This document shows, one piece after another, positions 41,335 through 49,700 of a stretch of 60,745 nt of DNA. This stretch comes from Akkermansia muciniphila (GTDB lineage: Bacteria > Verrucomicrobiota > Verrucomicrobiia > Verrucomicrobiales > Akkermansiaceae), in assembly GCA_945901795.1 (NCBI GenBank), contig CAMDLP010000014.1, positions 1 through 60,745 on the forward strand, given 5' to 3'. The notes below the pieces were generated by a model. That model had not been told where the DNA came from and did not search any database. It saw only the letters and a program-made list of their open reading frames with translations. Made by a program: the position numbers and the translations under genes. The first letter of the stretch is position 1, and each line of letters opens with the position of its first letter.

Positions 41335-41726
41335 GCGCGGTCGTTCAAGCGACTTCCTCTGCATCCGCTTTGGCGCGGCGTTCGGCGGCGATGCTGGCGG
41401 GGGAGCTGGTGGAGGCCCGCAAAAGCATCGCGGCGGGTGAGGCTGACGAGTCTTTGGTCGCCGGGATCCACGAGCGATTCACCTACCAGATGCATGACTC
41501 GAGCCAGTTCATGAAGGGTCTGTTCAACCGGACTCATTCACGGACGGGCACCTTGTGGGAGGAGCGGTTCAAGAGCGTGATCGTGGAGAGTGGTGCCGCC
41601 GCCCGGACGATGGGGGTCCTACATCGATTCAGGGAAGGCGCAGTGATCGGCAGCCGGGAATTTGTGAACGAGGCATTTGTGATCTGCTTTTTGGGATTCT
41701 TCAGCGTCGCGTCAGCGATGTTATGA
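41335..41726 (+). pseudogene. Relic of a REP-associated Y1-type transposase
   Basis: The frame gives LARRSAAMLAGELVEARKSI, then HERFTYQMHDSSQFMKGLFN, RTHSRTGTLWEERFKSVIVE and SGAAARTM, the central part of IS200-like/RAYT proteins. After ARTM the expected A-Y-I-D-L-N-P-V-R-A-G is only partly present in the +1 frame (TAC ATC GAT). The original frame resumes with REGAVIGSREFVNEAF, a typical C-terminal end. A one-base shift plus a deletion, together with the absent N-terminal HUH domain, show it is dead. Confidence 0.75.
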
Positions 41727-41762
41727 GAATCGTAAAATACCCGGACCTCTCTCGCCACAGGC

Positions 41763-43256
41763 TCACTCGTCCTCGGAACCGCCGAGGGTGACGTTGATGT
41801 TGTATTCGTTCTGCAGGTGGGCGTGGGCTTTGCTTGCTTGGCCTGACTTCGGATAGCGTTTGCAGGTGAGTTGGAAGGTGCGGATGGCATTCTCCTTGTC
41901 CTTGGCTTCTTCGTAGGTGAAACCGATTTGGAGCGATGCCTCAGGTGCGGCGGTATCGACGATCTTGATTTGGTTGTAGAGAACAATCGCTTCTTTTTGT
42001 TCGGCGAGTTTGCGGTGGCAGGCCGCCATTTGGAAGTTGCTGTCGGGGAATCGGTCGATCAGTCGATAGGTGGCGATGGCTTTTCTCCAGTCGGCCATAT
42101 TCTCGTAGCACCCGGCGATGGACCAGAGATAGCCGCCGGCGTGCTCACCGTCGATCTCGATGAGTTTTCGAAACACCGCCATGGCTTCTGCTAGTTTTTT
42201 TTCCTCAAGGAACATGGCTGCGATGTTTTTCAGACCGGTGACGACATCCTTGAATTCGCCGTAGATCCGGCGGGCTTCATCACGCTTTTCGCGTTGTTTA
42301 TACCAAGCCGCCATTTTTCCGAGGAGATCGTCATCGCGGCCGAATCGTTTGCCGATTTCCTCGTAGAGATTCCACGTCTCACTGGGACGTCCGAGGGTGC
42401 CGTTGAGTTCGGCAGCGCGATAGAGCAGTGATTTTTCTAACGCGGGCCTTTCGATCGCTTCGGCTCGTAAGGTGACTAACAGTTGGTCGGCGAGTTTGAG
42501 GGCTGCGGGTTTTGTCGCGGGTTGTTTGAGCAGGTGATCGACGGTTTTTGCGGACATGCTGTAAACGGCATCGAAGAGTTCGGGGCCGGCGTAAGTGGTG
42601 GCGAGTGCCTTTTTCCCCTCATCGAGACGTTGGGCGAAAAAGTGGAGTTCGGCGAGTTCGCGGCAGGCGTCGATGCAGGTGGATTTTGAAGATTCCGTGC
42701 GTTTCACTTTGAAGGTGAGATCATTCAACAGGGCGAGACGTTCGACTTCGTCCTTATGGAGCTTTGCATAGTGGAGCAGATCCACACGGGACCGGAGTGC
42801 GATGTCGTGGTCCGGGTATTCCTTGATAAGGAAGCGGAAGGCGGCTTGGGCTTCCTTAACCTCGCCCATTGTGCGGTAGGCATCGGCAATGCAGTAGGCG
42901 GCCATGGTGGCTTCCTGGGATTCCGGCCAAAAGTCGATGACCGATTGGAAACCCTCGCGCAGGGCGGTCTTGGGTTTCTTGAGATGCATCATCGTGTGGC
43001 TCCACATGAGCTGGGCGTAAGGCGCGCCTGGGCTTTTTTCGTAGATCGTTAGAAATTTTTCGTATTCGCCGAGGGCGGTTTTGAACTCACCATTGGTGTA
43101 GTGCTTTTCGGCAATCTTAATTTGATAGCGCTCGACCTCACGCATTTTTTCGAAGGTGGCGATGGAGATTTGTTCAAGCGTTGAGAGTCCGGCATGCGAT
43201 GCCGGGGCGAGCGCGAGGACAAGGATGCAGATGGTGATGTTGAAGCAGGCTTTCAT
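41763..43256 (-). CDS. Periplasmic TPR protein, last gene of the ExbBD-TPR operon
   Basis: A 497-residue protein with signal peptide MKACFNITICILVLALAPAS (cleavage near SHA-GLS). The remainder is an alpha-solenoid of tetratricopeptide-like repeats, for example AEKHYTNGEFKTALGEYEKF, AYCIADAYRTMGEVKEAQAA, AMFLEEKKLAEAMAVFRKLI, SIAGCYENMADWRKAIATYR and GFTYEEAKDKENAIRTFQLT. No enzyme domain is visible. It is coupled to the DUF4159 gene by a four-base overlap. TPR proteins of this type scaffold envelope complexes. A role with the ExbB/ExbD motor is inferred from the operon only. Confidence 0.85.
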   Translation of the reverse strand: MKACFNITICILVLALAPASHAGLSTLEQISIATFEKMREVERYQIKIAEKHYTNGEFKTALGEYEKFLTIYEKSPGAPYAQLMWSHTMMHLKKPKTALREGFQSVIDFWPESQEATMAAYCIADAYRTMGEVKEAQAAFRFLIKEYPDHDIALRSRVDLLHYAKLHKDEVERLALLNDLTFKVKRTESSKSTCIDACRELAELHFFAQRLDEGKKALATTYAGPELFDAVYSMSAKTVDHLLKQPATKPAALKLADQLLVTLRAEAIERPALEKSLLYRAAELNGTLGRPSETWNLYEEIGKRFGRDDDLLGKMAAWYKQREKRDEARRIYGEFKDVVTGLKNIAAMFLEEKKLAEAMAVFRKLIEIDGEHAGGYLWSIAGCYENMADWRKAIATYRLIDRFPDSNFQMAACHRKLAEQKEAIVLYNQIKIVDTAAPEASLQIGFTYEEAKDKENAIRTFQLTCKRYPKSGQASKAHAHLQNEYNINVTLGGSEDE

Positions 43257-44698
43257 TTGCGGGTGGATTCGAGCCACTTGTTGTATTCGACGTGGGCGTA
43301 GAAAATCACATTCACTCCGAGTTGGTAGCAGGATTCCCAGATTGGCTGGGGGACGCCGGAGTGACCGTCGGACCATGCGTCACCGATGTCGCCGGGATGA
43401 TAATAGACAACGAGGCGGCCGTCCACGACCCAGCCGAGGGCATTGGAACGGCCATGGGGAGCGACGATTGGAAGGCGTGGGAGCGCGTAGGGGATACGGT
43501 GGATCGGGTGGTCGAGATAGACGGAGATCGGCTCAACCTTTGGTAAAACTTTTTGCATCATCGAGATGAACTGGCCTTCCCAGCCCGAGCTGCCGCCATT
43601 GTCGCCGAAGAGCATGCCGTGGTGGTCGAGAAGATAAGTGCGCAGGATTTTGATTTCGCCGTCGCTGACATTGATGTTCTGCTGGCCGGTCATGTAAACC
43701 ATCGGTGGGCTTTTACGGGCTGGAAAACTTTTGAGTCGGCTAATTTCCATCGGTTCGGGCCGGTCGTTGACGGGTTGGCCGAGGCGGACACCATACTCTG
43801 TGAGCAGGTTGAGATCCGAGCCGCGGTCCATGTCCTGAGCCCAGTCTCCGCCGTCATATTTGAGGCGAATGAAGCGGACCTTGCCTTTTGCCGTGCCGGA
43901 AGAGAATCCAGATCCTTCGCCCTCGCCGTTGCCGTTGCCATGTCCGTGGCCTTGGCCGATTTTGTAAAGGTGCTCGGTGACTTCGAGGACTTGGAGTTTT
44001 ACGTCGTCGATGGGCGGGGGATTAAAGAGAATGCTGCTGTAGGGATTGATGACATACTTCTTCTTGATGGACTTCTGAACCCGGACTGTCTGCGTAAGTT
44101 GCTTCTCCTCGCCACCTCCGCCTAACGGGGCTTTATAGATGCTGCATCCTGTGAGTCGCGTAAGGATGAGGAAGACAGCTCCGAACATGCTGGTGTATGT
44201 CAGGATTGTGAAGAGGGACTGGTGGAGTTTTCGATTCCTGCGGCCAAAATACCAAGCAGCCAAGTGACGTGGGTCCCAGATACGGCCGGGTGAGGCAGGT
44301 TTTTCCAAGCGTTTGGTTTGTCGGTCGATCCACCAGACCGCCCACGCGAGTCCGATGAAGAAGGCGCCTAACATGCCGGCGAGGTAGATTGAAGCTGCCA
44401 GGCTGTCATCTCCTCCATGCCCGGTAAAGCGGGTGGCAAGCTGCCATGCGGGGAGGATGCAAGCGGTTAGAACTGCCCGGAAAACAAGCGGCGGACCGTT
44501 TTTCCAACGCCACATCCAATACAGGCAGACCGGGACGGCGGCGAGAAATCCGAGCGTCACCAGCCACGGCGGAAGAAAAAATCCGACCCGGGAATCCAGC
44601 CAGAGCAGGCACCACAACACTGCGAAAATGCCGGTGAGCACGACCGGACGACGACCGTGATGTTGCAGCAGTTTCCTGATCCGGAGCCAATCCATCAC
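43253..44698 (-). CDS. Membrane protein with periplasmic DUF4159 domain
   Basis: A 481-residue protein. Five likely membrane spans lie in the first 190 residues: VVLTGIFAVLWCLLWLD, LVTLGFLAAVPVCLYWMW, FRAVLTACILPAWQL, LAGMLGAFFIGLAWAVWW and LFTILTYTSMFGAVFLILT. A Gly/His-rich linker (GQGHGHGNGNGEGEGSGF) leads into DUF4159 (about 265-478) with VRFIRLKYDGGDWAQDM, LRTYLLDHHGMLFGDNGGSS and NALGWVVDGRLVVYYHPGDI. DUF4159 folds like a glutamine-amidotransferase/ThuA-type domain, but its biochemical role is unknown to me. Overlaps both neighbours by about four bases. Confidence 0.85.
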   Translation of the reverse strand: MMDWLRIRKLLQHHGRRPVVLTGIFAVLWCLLWLDSRVGFFLPPWLVTLGFLAAVPVCLYWMWRWKNGPPLVFRAVLTACILPAWQLATRFTGHGGDDSLAASIYLAGMLGAFFIGLAWAVWWIDRQTKRLEKPASPGRIWDPRHLAAWYFGRRNRKLHQSLFTILTYTSMFGAVFLILTRLTGCSIYKAPLGGGGEEKQLTQTVRVQKSIKKKYVINPYSSILFNPPPIDDVKLQVLEVTEHLYKIGQGHGHGNGNGEGEGSGFSSGTAKGKVRFIRLKYDGGDWAQDMDRGSDLNLLTEYGVRLGQPVNDRPEPMEISRLKSFPARKSPPMVYMTGQQNINVSDGEIKILRTYLLDHHGMLFGDNGGSSGWEGQFISMMQKVLPKVEPISVYLDHPIHRIPYALPRLPIVAPHGRSNALGWVVDGRLVVYYHPGDIGDAWSDGHSGVPQPIWESCYQLGVNVIFYAHVEYNKWLESTRK

Positions 44699-45153
44699 TC
44701 AAGATCCTTAAGGAAGTTGTCGCTCTTACTCTCCAATGGGTTTTTGTTAGGCGGCGCGATCAACTCTTCTCCGACTCCGATGGGGGCGAGCGGATCGGCC
44801 TTTGTCGCGGGTTTCAGATCCAGCTTCGGTGTCTCCGGAACAACGGCTGGAGCTGGAGCTGGAGGTGCCGCCACCTCAGCCGGTGTTTCCGGTGAGCCGA
44901 AAAAATAGGAGATCGCCGTGAACACCAGAATCCCGCCGATGATAATCGTGCTGGAGATGCCAAGCGCACGCACCAGATAGCTGGTCGCAACCACACCGAG
45001 CATGTCGTGGGGGCTCTTGCCTTTGAGTTCGTGTAGAAATACCTGTAATTCCTGCACCGTAGCGTGCGAGTTGCCCGAGAGTTCGCGAAGATCCGCCTTG
45101 GTGCTTGCAAGAGCTCCGCGTCTGGGGGAGGAATCATCGGATTGAATTTTCAT
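44695..45153 (-). CDS. Single-span protein with Pro-rich tail, TonB-like topology
   Basis: A 152-residue protein of unknown family. A cytoplasmic N-terminal part of about 65 residues (ATVQELQVFLHELKGKSPHD, MLGVVATSYLVRALGIS) is followed by a span IIIGGILVFTAISYFFG and a Pro/Ala-rich periplasmic tail (PETPAEVAAPPAPAPAVVPE). It ends in a short acidic end without a TonB C-terminal domain. Position directly after ExbB-ExbD-ExbD and the topology recall TonB or TolA linkers, but no sequence homology is visible. Start and stop codons overlap both neighbours (TAATG upstream). Confidence 0.75.
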   Translation of the reverse strand: MKIQSDDSSPRRGALASTKADLRELSGNSHATVQELQVFLHELKGKSPHDMLGVVATSYLVRALGISSTIIIGGILVFTAISYFFGSPETPAEVAAPPAPAPAVVPETPKLDLKPATKADPLAPIGVGEELIAPPNKNPLESKSDNFLKDLE

Positions 45154-45566
45154 TATTTGTTAGGTATTTGTTCGGGTTCGAGAATGTGCACAAGGTCGCC
45201 TCCTGCATCGCTGATGGCGGCGATGACGGGCTCGAAATGAGTCGCCTTGGCCTCACGGTGGACTTTGAGAAAAACGTATCTTTGGCCGCTTGGCGCGTCT
45301 CCAAGGATCGGCGTGAGTGCATCGGCGAGTTCGTCCGGTGAGATGACTCTGCCGTTGAGATAAGTCTTGAATCCGACGTCGATGGTGACAGTGGCGCGCG
45401 CGGTGCTGACCACTTTCACGTCCTTGGCTCTGGCTGGCTGCCACTGGACATGGCTGTCATCCTCGCCGCGGGCGAGGATGACGAAAAAAATGAGCAGCAG
45501 GAAGGCGATGTCCGCCATCGCGAAGGTTGGAACCGATGCTGATAGTTTTTTGCGTGGGAGTTTCAT
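45153..45566 (-). CDS. ExbD/TolR-family protein (second copy)
   Basis: A 137-residue inner-membrane protein: MKLPRKKLSASVPTFAMADI, with the conserved Asp19 just before the single span AFLLLIFFVILARG, then a periplasmic domain with YLNGRVISPDELADALTPIL and RYVFLKVHREAKATHFEPVI, typical of ExbD. The Asp is the protonatable residue of the proton channel. It overlaps the first ExbD gene by about four bases. Two different ExbD subunits in one operon resemble ExbB-ExbD-ExbD modules in which the subunits form a heteromeric stator. Confidence 0.9.
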   Translation of the reverse strand: MKLPRKKLSASVPTFAMADIAFLLLIFFVILARGEDDSHVQWQPARAKDVKVVSTARATVTIDVGFKTYLNGRVISPDELADALTPILGDAPSGQRYVFLKVHREAKATHFEPVIAAISDAGGDLVHILEPEQIPNK

Positions 45567-45985
45567 TCGACGTTGATGGTGCGCTCGGATTCCAGCTCGA
45601 GAGTGAGGACGCCGCCCGCTTGGGAGATGGCTTGGGAGACGCCGATCCATGTCGGATAGGGAGTCTCCGGGGCGCTCTTGACCACCACGATCCGGTCGGC
45701 CTCGCGGGTTTTCTGTTTGAGGGCCTCGGCGATGCGTTGCGCGAACTCCGGGAGCTGGAGCGGACTGCCGTTGAGCACAATGCCAGTTGGGGTGATCGAA
45801 ACCTCGATGTTCTTGCTTTGCTCACCCTTCTCCGCCTTGGCCTCGGTTTTTGGGAGCAGTTGGGGTATTCCTGTCTCCGTGTGCTCGCCTGCGGAGACGA
45901 GGAAGAAGATAATCAGCGTGAAGGCGATGTCCGAACTGGAACAGTCCGGCGGATCCACCAGCAGCTTGCCGCGTCGCAGTTTCAC
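45563..45985 (-). CDS. ExbD/TolR-family protein (first copy)
   Basis: A 140-residue protein: MKLRRGKLLVDPPDCSSSDI with Asp19 before the span AFTLIIFFLVSAG. The periplasmic part contains SKNIEVSITPTGIVLNGSPL, LPEFAQRIAEALKQ and DRIVVVKSAPETPYPTWIGV. The overall plan equals the second copy, but identity outside the membrane segment is low. It is coupled to the ExbB gene by a stop-start overlap. Predicted to be in a 5:2 or similar stator with ExbB. Confidence 0.9.
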   Translation of the reverse strand: MKLRRGKLLVDPPDCSSSDIAFTLIIFFLVSAGEHTETGIPQLLPKTEAKAEKGEQSKNIEVSITPTGIVLNGSPLQLPEFAQRIAEALKQKTREADRIVVVKSAPETPYPTWIGVSQAISQAGGVLTLELESERTINVE

Positions 45986-46707
45986 GAGTCTTCCTTGTTG
46001 AGGGTCATGCGCAGGGTGATAGTTTCTATCAGCTCTGCGGCGGAGGTCTCGACCTGTAGGACAAATTCATTGATGATGCCGGTGAAATAGTTGAAAGCCA
46101 TATAGGCCGGGATGCCCACGATCAGCCCAAAAGCCGTGGTGAGCAGGGCCACACGGATGCCGGAGGCGGCGGCCAGCACGATGTTTTGACGTCCCAGGCT
46201 TGCCTCGATGTCGCCGAATGACACGATCATTCCCTGCACCGTGCCGAGGAATCCGAGCATCGGCGCGACGGATGCGACGGTGGCGAGGATCGGGAGGTGT
46301 TTTTCGAGTGCGGCGACGATGTGGCCGCCATAGTTTTCCATGCTCTTGAGCACCTGTTGCTCCGTCAGTGCCGGATCGTAGTTGAGACGGCGGAGGACAA
46401 GGTATTTTCGAAGTCCGTTAGATAAAATGGCGGGGACCGGGCCTCGGGTAGCGTCGCAGAGATCCAGTGATTCTTCGATTCGGTCCTCGGATAAGAGTTC
46501 TACGACCTGCTCACGCAAGGTGGAGGAATCGGCTTCTAGCAGTTTCAGACTGCGGTAGCGTTCGATGATGACGGCAAGCGCGAGAATGCCGAGCGCGAGA
46601 ATCGGCCACATGAAGAAGCCGCCATCGATGAGATACTTCATGGCGCCGCTTTGGAAAAATCCGGCGGCGAGGAGGGTGGGTTCTGTGAGGTGGAGGGTCA
46701 TGGTCAT
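45982..46707 (-). CDS. ExbB/TolQ/MotA-family proton channel protein
   Basis: A 241-residue inner-membrane protein. Three spans: about 30-48 (GFFMWPILALGILALAVIIE), 138-163 (LPILATVASVAPMLGFLGTV, the family signature) and 184-207 (RVALLTTAFGLIVGIPAYMA). A long cytoplasmic loop lies between spans 1 and 2 and contains RIEESLDLCDATRGPVPAIL. Conserved small and Thr residues facing the proton path (T143, T156, T191) are present. It follows the 2374-residue gene with a stop-start overlap, so motor and giant periplasmic protein are made from one transcript. Confidence 0.92.
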   Translation of the reverse strand: MTMTLHLTEPTLLAAGFFQSGAMKYLIDGGFFMWPILALGILALAVIIERYRSLKLLEADSSTLREQVVELLSEDRIEESLDLCDATRGPVPAILSNGLRKYLVLRRLNYDPALTEQQVLKSMENYGGHIVAALEKHLPILATVASVAPMLGFLGTVQGMIVSFGDIEASLGRQNIVLAAASGIRVALLTTAFGLIVGIPAYMAFNYFTGIINEFVLQVETSAAELIETITLRMTLNKEDS

Positions 46708-49700
46708 TCGTTCAAGTTGGCTTCTTTATCAAATTGGTTGAGAAGTTCGGGCAGGGCCAGCCGACCGCGCGAGTATTTGGCGGCATCGCTCTCGGGAAAA
46801 TCCCAGCGGCAGCGGTTGTAACGGCGGAAGGCGTTCGGGATGTCCTTGGCCATGCGGTAACTCTCGCCGGCCCAAAACAAGGCTTGGGCGGTGAGTTCCT
46901 GCTCGGGGAATCGTTTCACAAACGCGTCAAAGGAGAGGCCTGCTTTTGCAAATTCCTCGATCTTGTAGTGGCACTGACCGATGCGGAAAGCCATTTTAGG
47001 CGTCCATTCGTGGTCGGGAAAACGTTCGATGAACTTGCTGCCCACGGCGGCGGAGACCGCATAGTCCTCTTTCTGATAGAAGTGTTCATTGATGCGCAGC
47101 ATCACGTTGGCGATGAGCGGACTTTTCGGATAGGTGGCGGCGAGGGTGACATAGGCCTCCAGTGCTTGGGCCAGTTCGCCGGCCTCCTCAAAGCACTGGC
47201 CGAGTTTGTATTGGGCGTCGGGAGCGAGGTTGTGTTCGGGATGGTTGTGGACAATCGAGTTGTAAGCCGCGATGGCTTCATTCCAATCCTGCATTTCCTG
47301 GGCAAACTGACCTAGCAGGTAAGAAATGCGTGGAGCGTATTTGGGGTTGGGATAGTCCTCGTGAAGTTCGCGCAAGACCCGGCGTCCGGCCTGGAGGTCA
47401 GCGGCGGCGTCCTCCTCGTGTTTGACTTTGCGATGGCCCTTGAACAGCTCGAAATAGCTCTCGGCGATATGAAACTGCGTTTGAATGGCGAGATCCTCAT
47501 CTTTGAAAACCTTGCTGAATGCGGCGAGTTCTCCATCGGTTCCGACGGCGACGGGCATTTTGATTTCAATAATGGTTAGGCCATCCGGTGTTTGAGAGAC
47601 ATTGTCGAGGTAGCCTATGGTGATTTCATCGCCGAAAAAGCACTCGATTTCACCGGCAAAGTTGCTAGATGTCGGTTTGGCCGTCGCTTTAAGCGGGAAC
47701 GATCCACTGAAAATACCGCTGTGGGTGAGAGTCTCTTCCAGCTCGACGGTCTCATCCTCACCGGAGGCTGTGACGATGCGGACTAGGGCTTTGTCCCGCT
47801 GATCAGATGCGTCGCGGTCGGGATCATCTAACATAATGAAGAGCTTCTTGCCGACATGGGAAATGGTGGCGTCTTCGAGATACTCCGCGTCGGTGAGTCG
47901 AAGGGCTGCGGCCGAAGTCATGGCGGCCTTCGCTTCGATAGGAGTTTCGGTTTCATCCGGCCGGGAACGGTCATGATAGGTGGCAGTGAAAATGTCGGAG
48001 CCGATGACATTGAGAACATGAAATTCTGCTAGTGCCTTCTTGCCATTATTCTTGGGGCTGTCTTCACCTGTGGCGTTGGATGGAGGTCTTACCTGGCCAA
48101 GCCCGCCCTTGACCGGGGATCCGTCGACGGGAAGCGCAGCGGCGCTGTCGAGCCCACCGAGGCTCAGAGGAATCTGGCCGACGAATCGCCCTTCGAACAG
48201 GGCTGGATTACGCGATTCATCCATGGTTTCGTTAGGGGAAGCGAAGGTACGCGAAAGGACGCATTCGACTTGGATCTTGGTGCCTTGGGTAGTGGCGACT
48301 TCGACGGTAACAGAGCTTCGCGTGTCTTTCGCCTGGTCAGGATCAATCACTTCCACAGTGAGCGGCAGTCGATATTCGACTTTGCTGATGTGATCCGTAG
48401 GACCGACACCCATCACCGGGATCAAGCGCGGTGGGCCGGTCAGCGGTTTTTCACTTTCCAATATCTGGATTAGCGCAGCGGTGGGGTGATTCAGATAGAC
48501 CACTGTTTCGCGGTGAAAGGCATGTCCCGGGAAGGTGTTTTGTTTGTCCTGATAGCGCAGGTAAACCCTGTCGCCTTGTTTCACGACTGTCTTTCCTTTC
48601 GCCGCTTGTGCGGAGGTATCGATCTCGGCTGTGAATACACCGGTCGATGGACCGGTCTCGGTTGCAGTGATCTTGGTGGATGCTTCGGCATTGACCTGCA
48701 GCTCGATCTCTACCGTGTCCCGGTCAAGGCCGGTATCGAGATCCGAATCGGCGACCTCGGCGACGATCCGATCGCCGGGCTCGATGCGCATAAGTTCCTT
48801 ACGGGTTCCCTTGACGGATCCGCCTCCACTGCGGGCGAAGTCATAGCCGATCGGTGTGATGGTGCCATTGTCATAGGTGGCTGTCAGATCCTTGGTCAAT
48901 AGCCGGTTGTGCTGGAGGCCGCCGGCGGTGATCTCGTCGAGATAGGATACTTTCACGCTATCGCCGGGAGCGAGTTCGAGAATTTGATTGCGGGCGAGTT
49001 CGAGCACATCAGATGTTGGAGGGATGTGTTTGGTGCCGCCGCCACTGACTTCGATATTGCTGATAGAAATGGCCTCGCCCCGGTATTCGAGAAACTCGTA
49101 TTCGATGAAGCGAAGTTCACGGACAGGCATGGCGATGGTCCACTGGTTAGAATCATGTTTGATTTCGGTGGGCGGAAGAACACCGATTTTTGGAAGGCCG
49201 GGTGTTGCTGCAAAATCGAAGTCCGCAGGACCGAAGGGGTGCATCGAGATGGTGGATGACTGGCGGTTCTCCCGCGCGCGGAGAGCTTCGACGGGCTTGG
49301 TTCCGGCAGTAGCGATCGAGAGAATCGTCAGTTCATGGAAGCCGCGCTGGGCGTAAATATCGACGGTCCGGGCACCCTCGCCGACTGGCAGCTCAAGCCG
49401 CCCGTCGATCATGATGGCGGTTTTTTTACCTGAAACTCCGAAGCGAATGGCTCCGTCGCGCTCCTGTACCAAGGGGCCGGACCAGACGACGAAGTAGGCG
49501 TCCTCGCTTTTTTCGGGAGGCTGCCACAAGAGTTGATCGACTTTCTGATTTTCGTCGGGTTCCAACTTTTTGATTAGATCTGCGATTTCATCCCAGGTGT
49601 AGGATTCCCGGAGGTTTTTGGCAGGTGTTTTGTAAACACGAACGCGCATTTCCGGATTTGTAAAGGTGATGTGGGCGGGCGGCTTGGCGGTGGGAAAATC

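Larger units (their letters stand above)
40919..41762. other. Degraded region with transposase debris and REP-like palindrome
   Basis: No intact gene of normal size. It contains a possible 27-residue membrane peptide (41104-41187), a palindrome (41232-41253) and the relic of a REP-associated transposase (41335-41726). It separates the P450 operon from the end of the large minus-strand operon. Confidence 0.6.
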
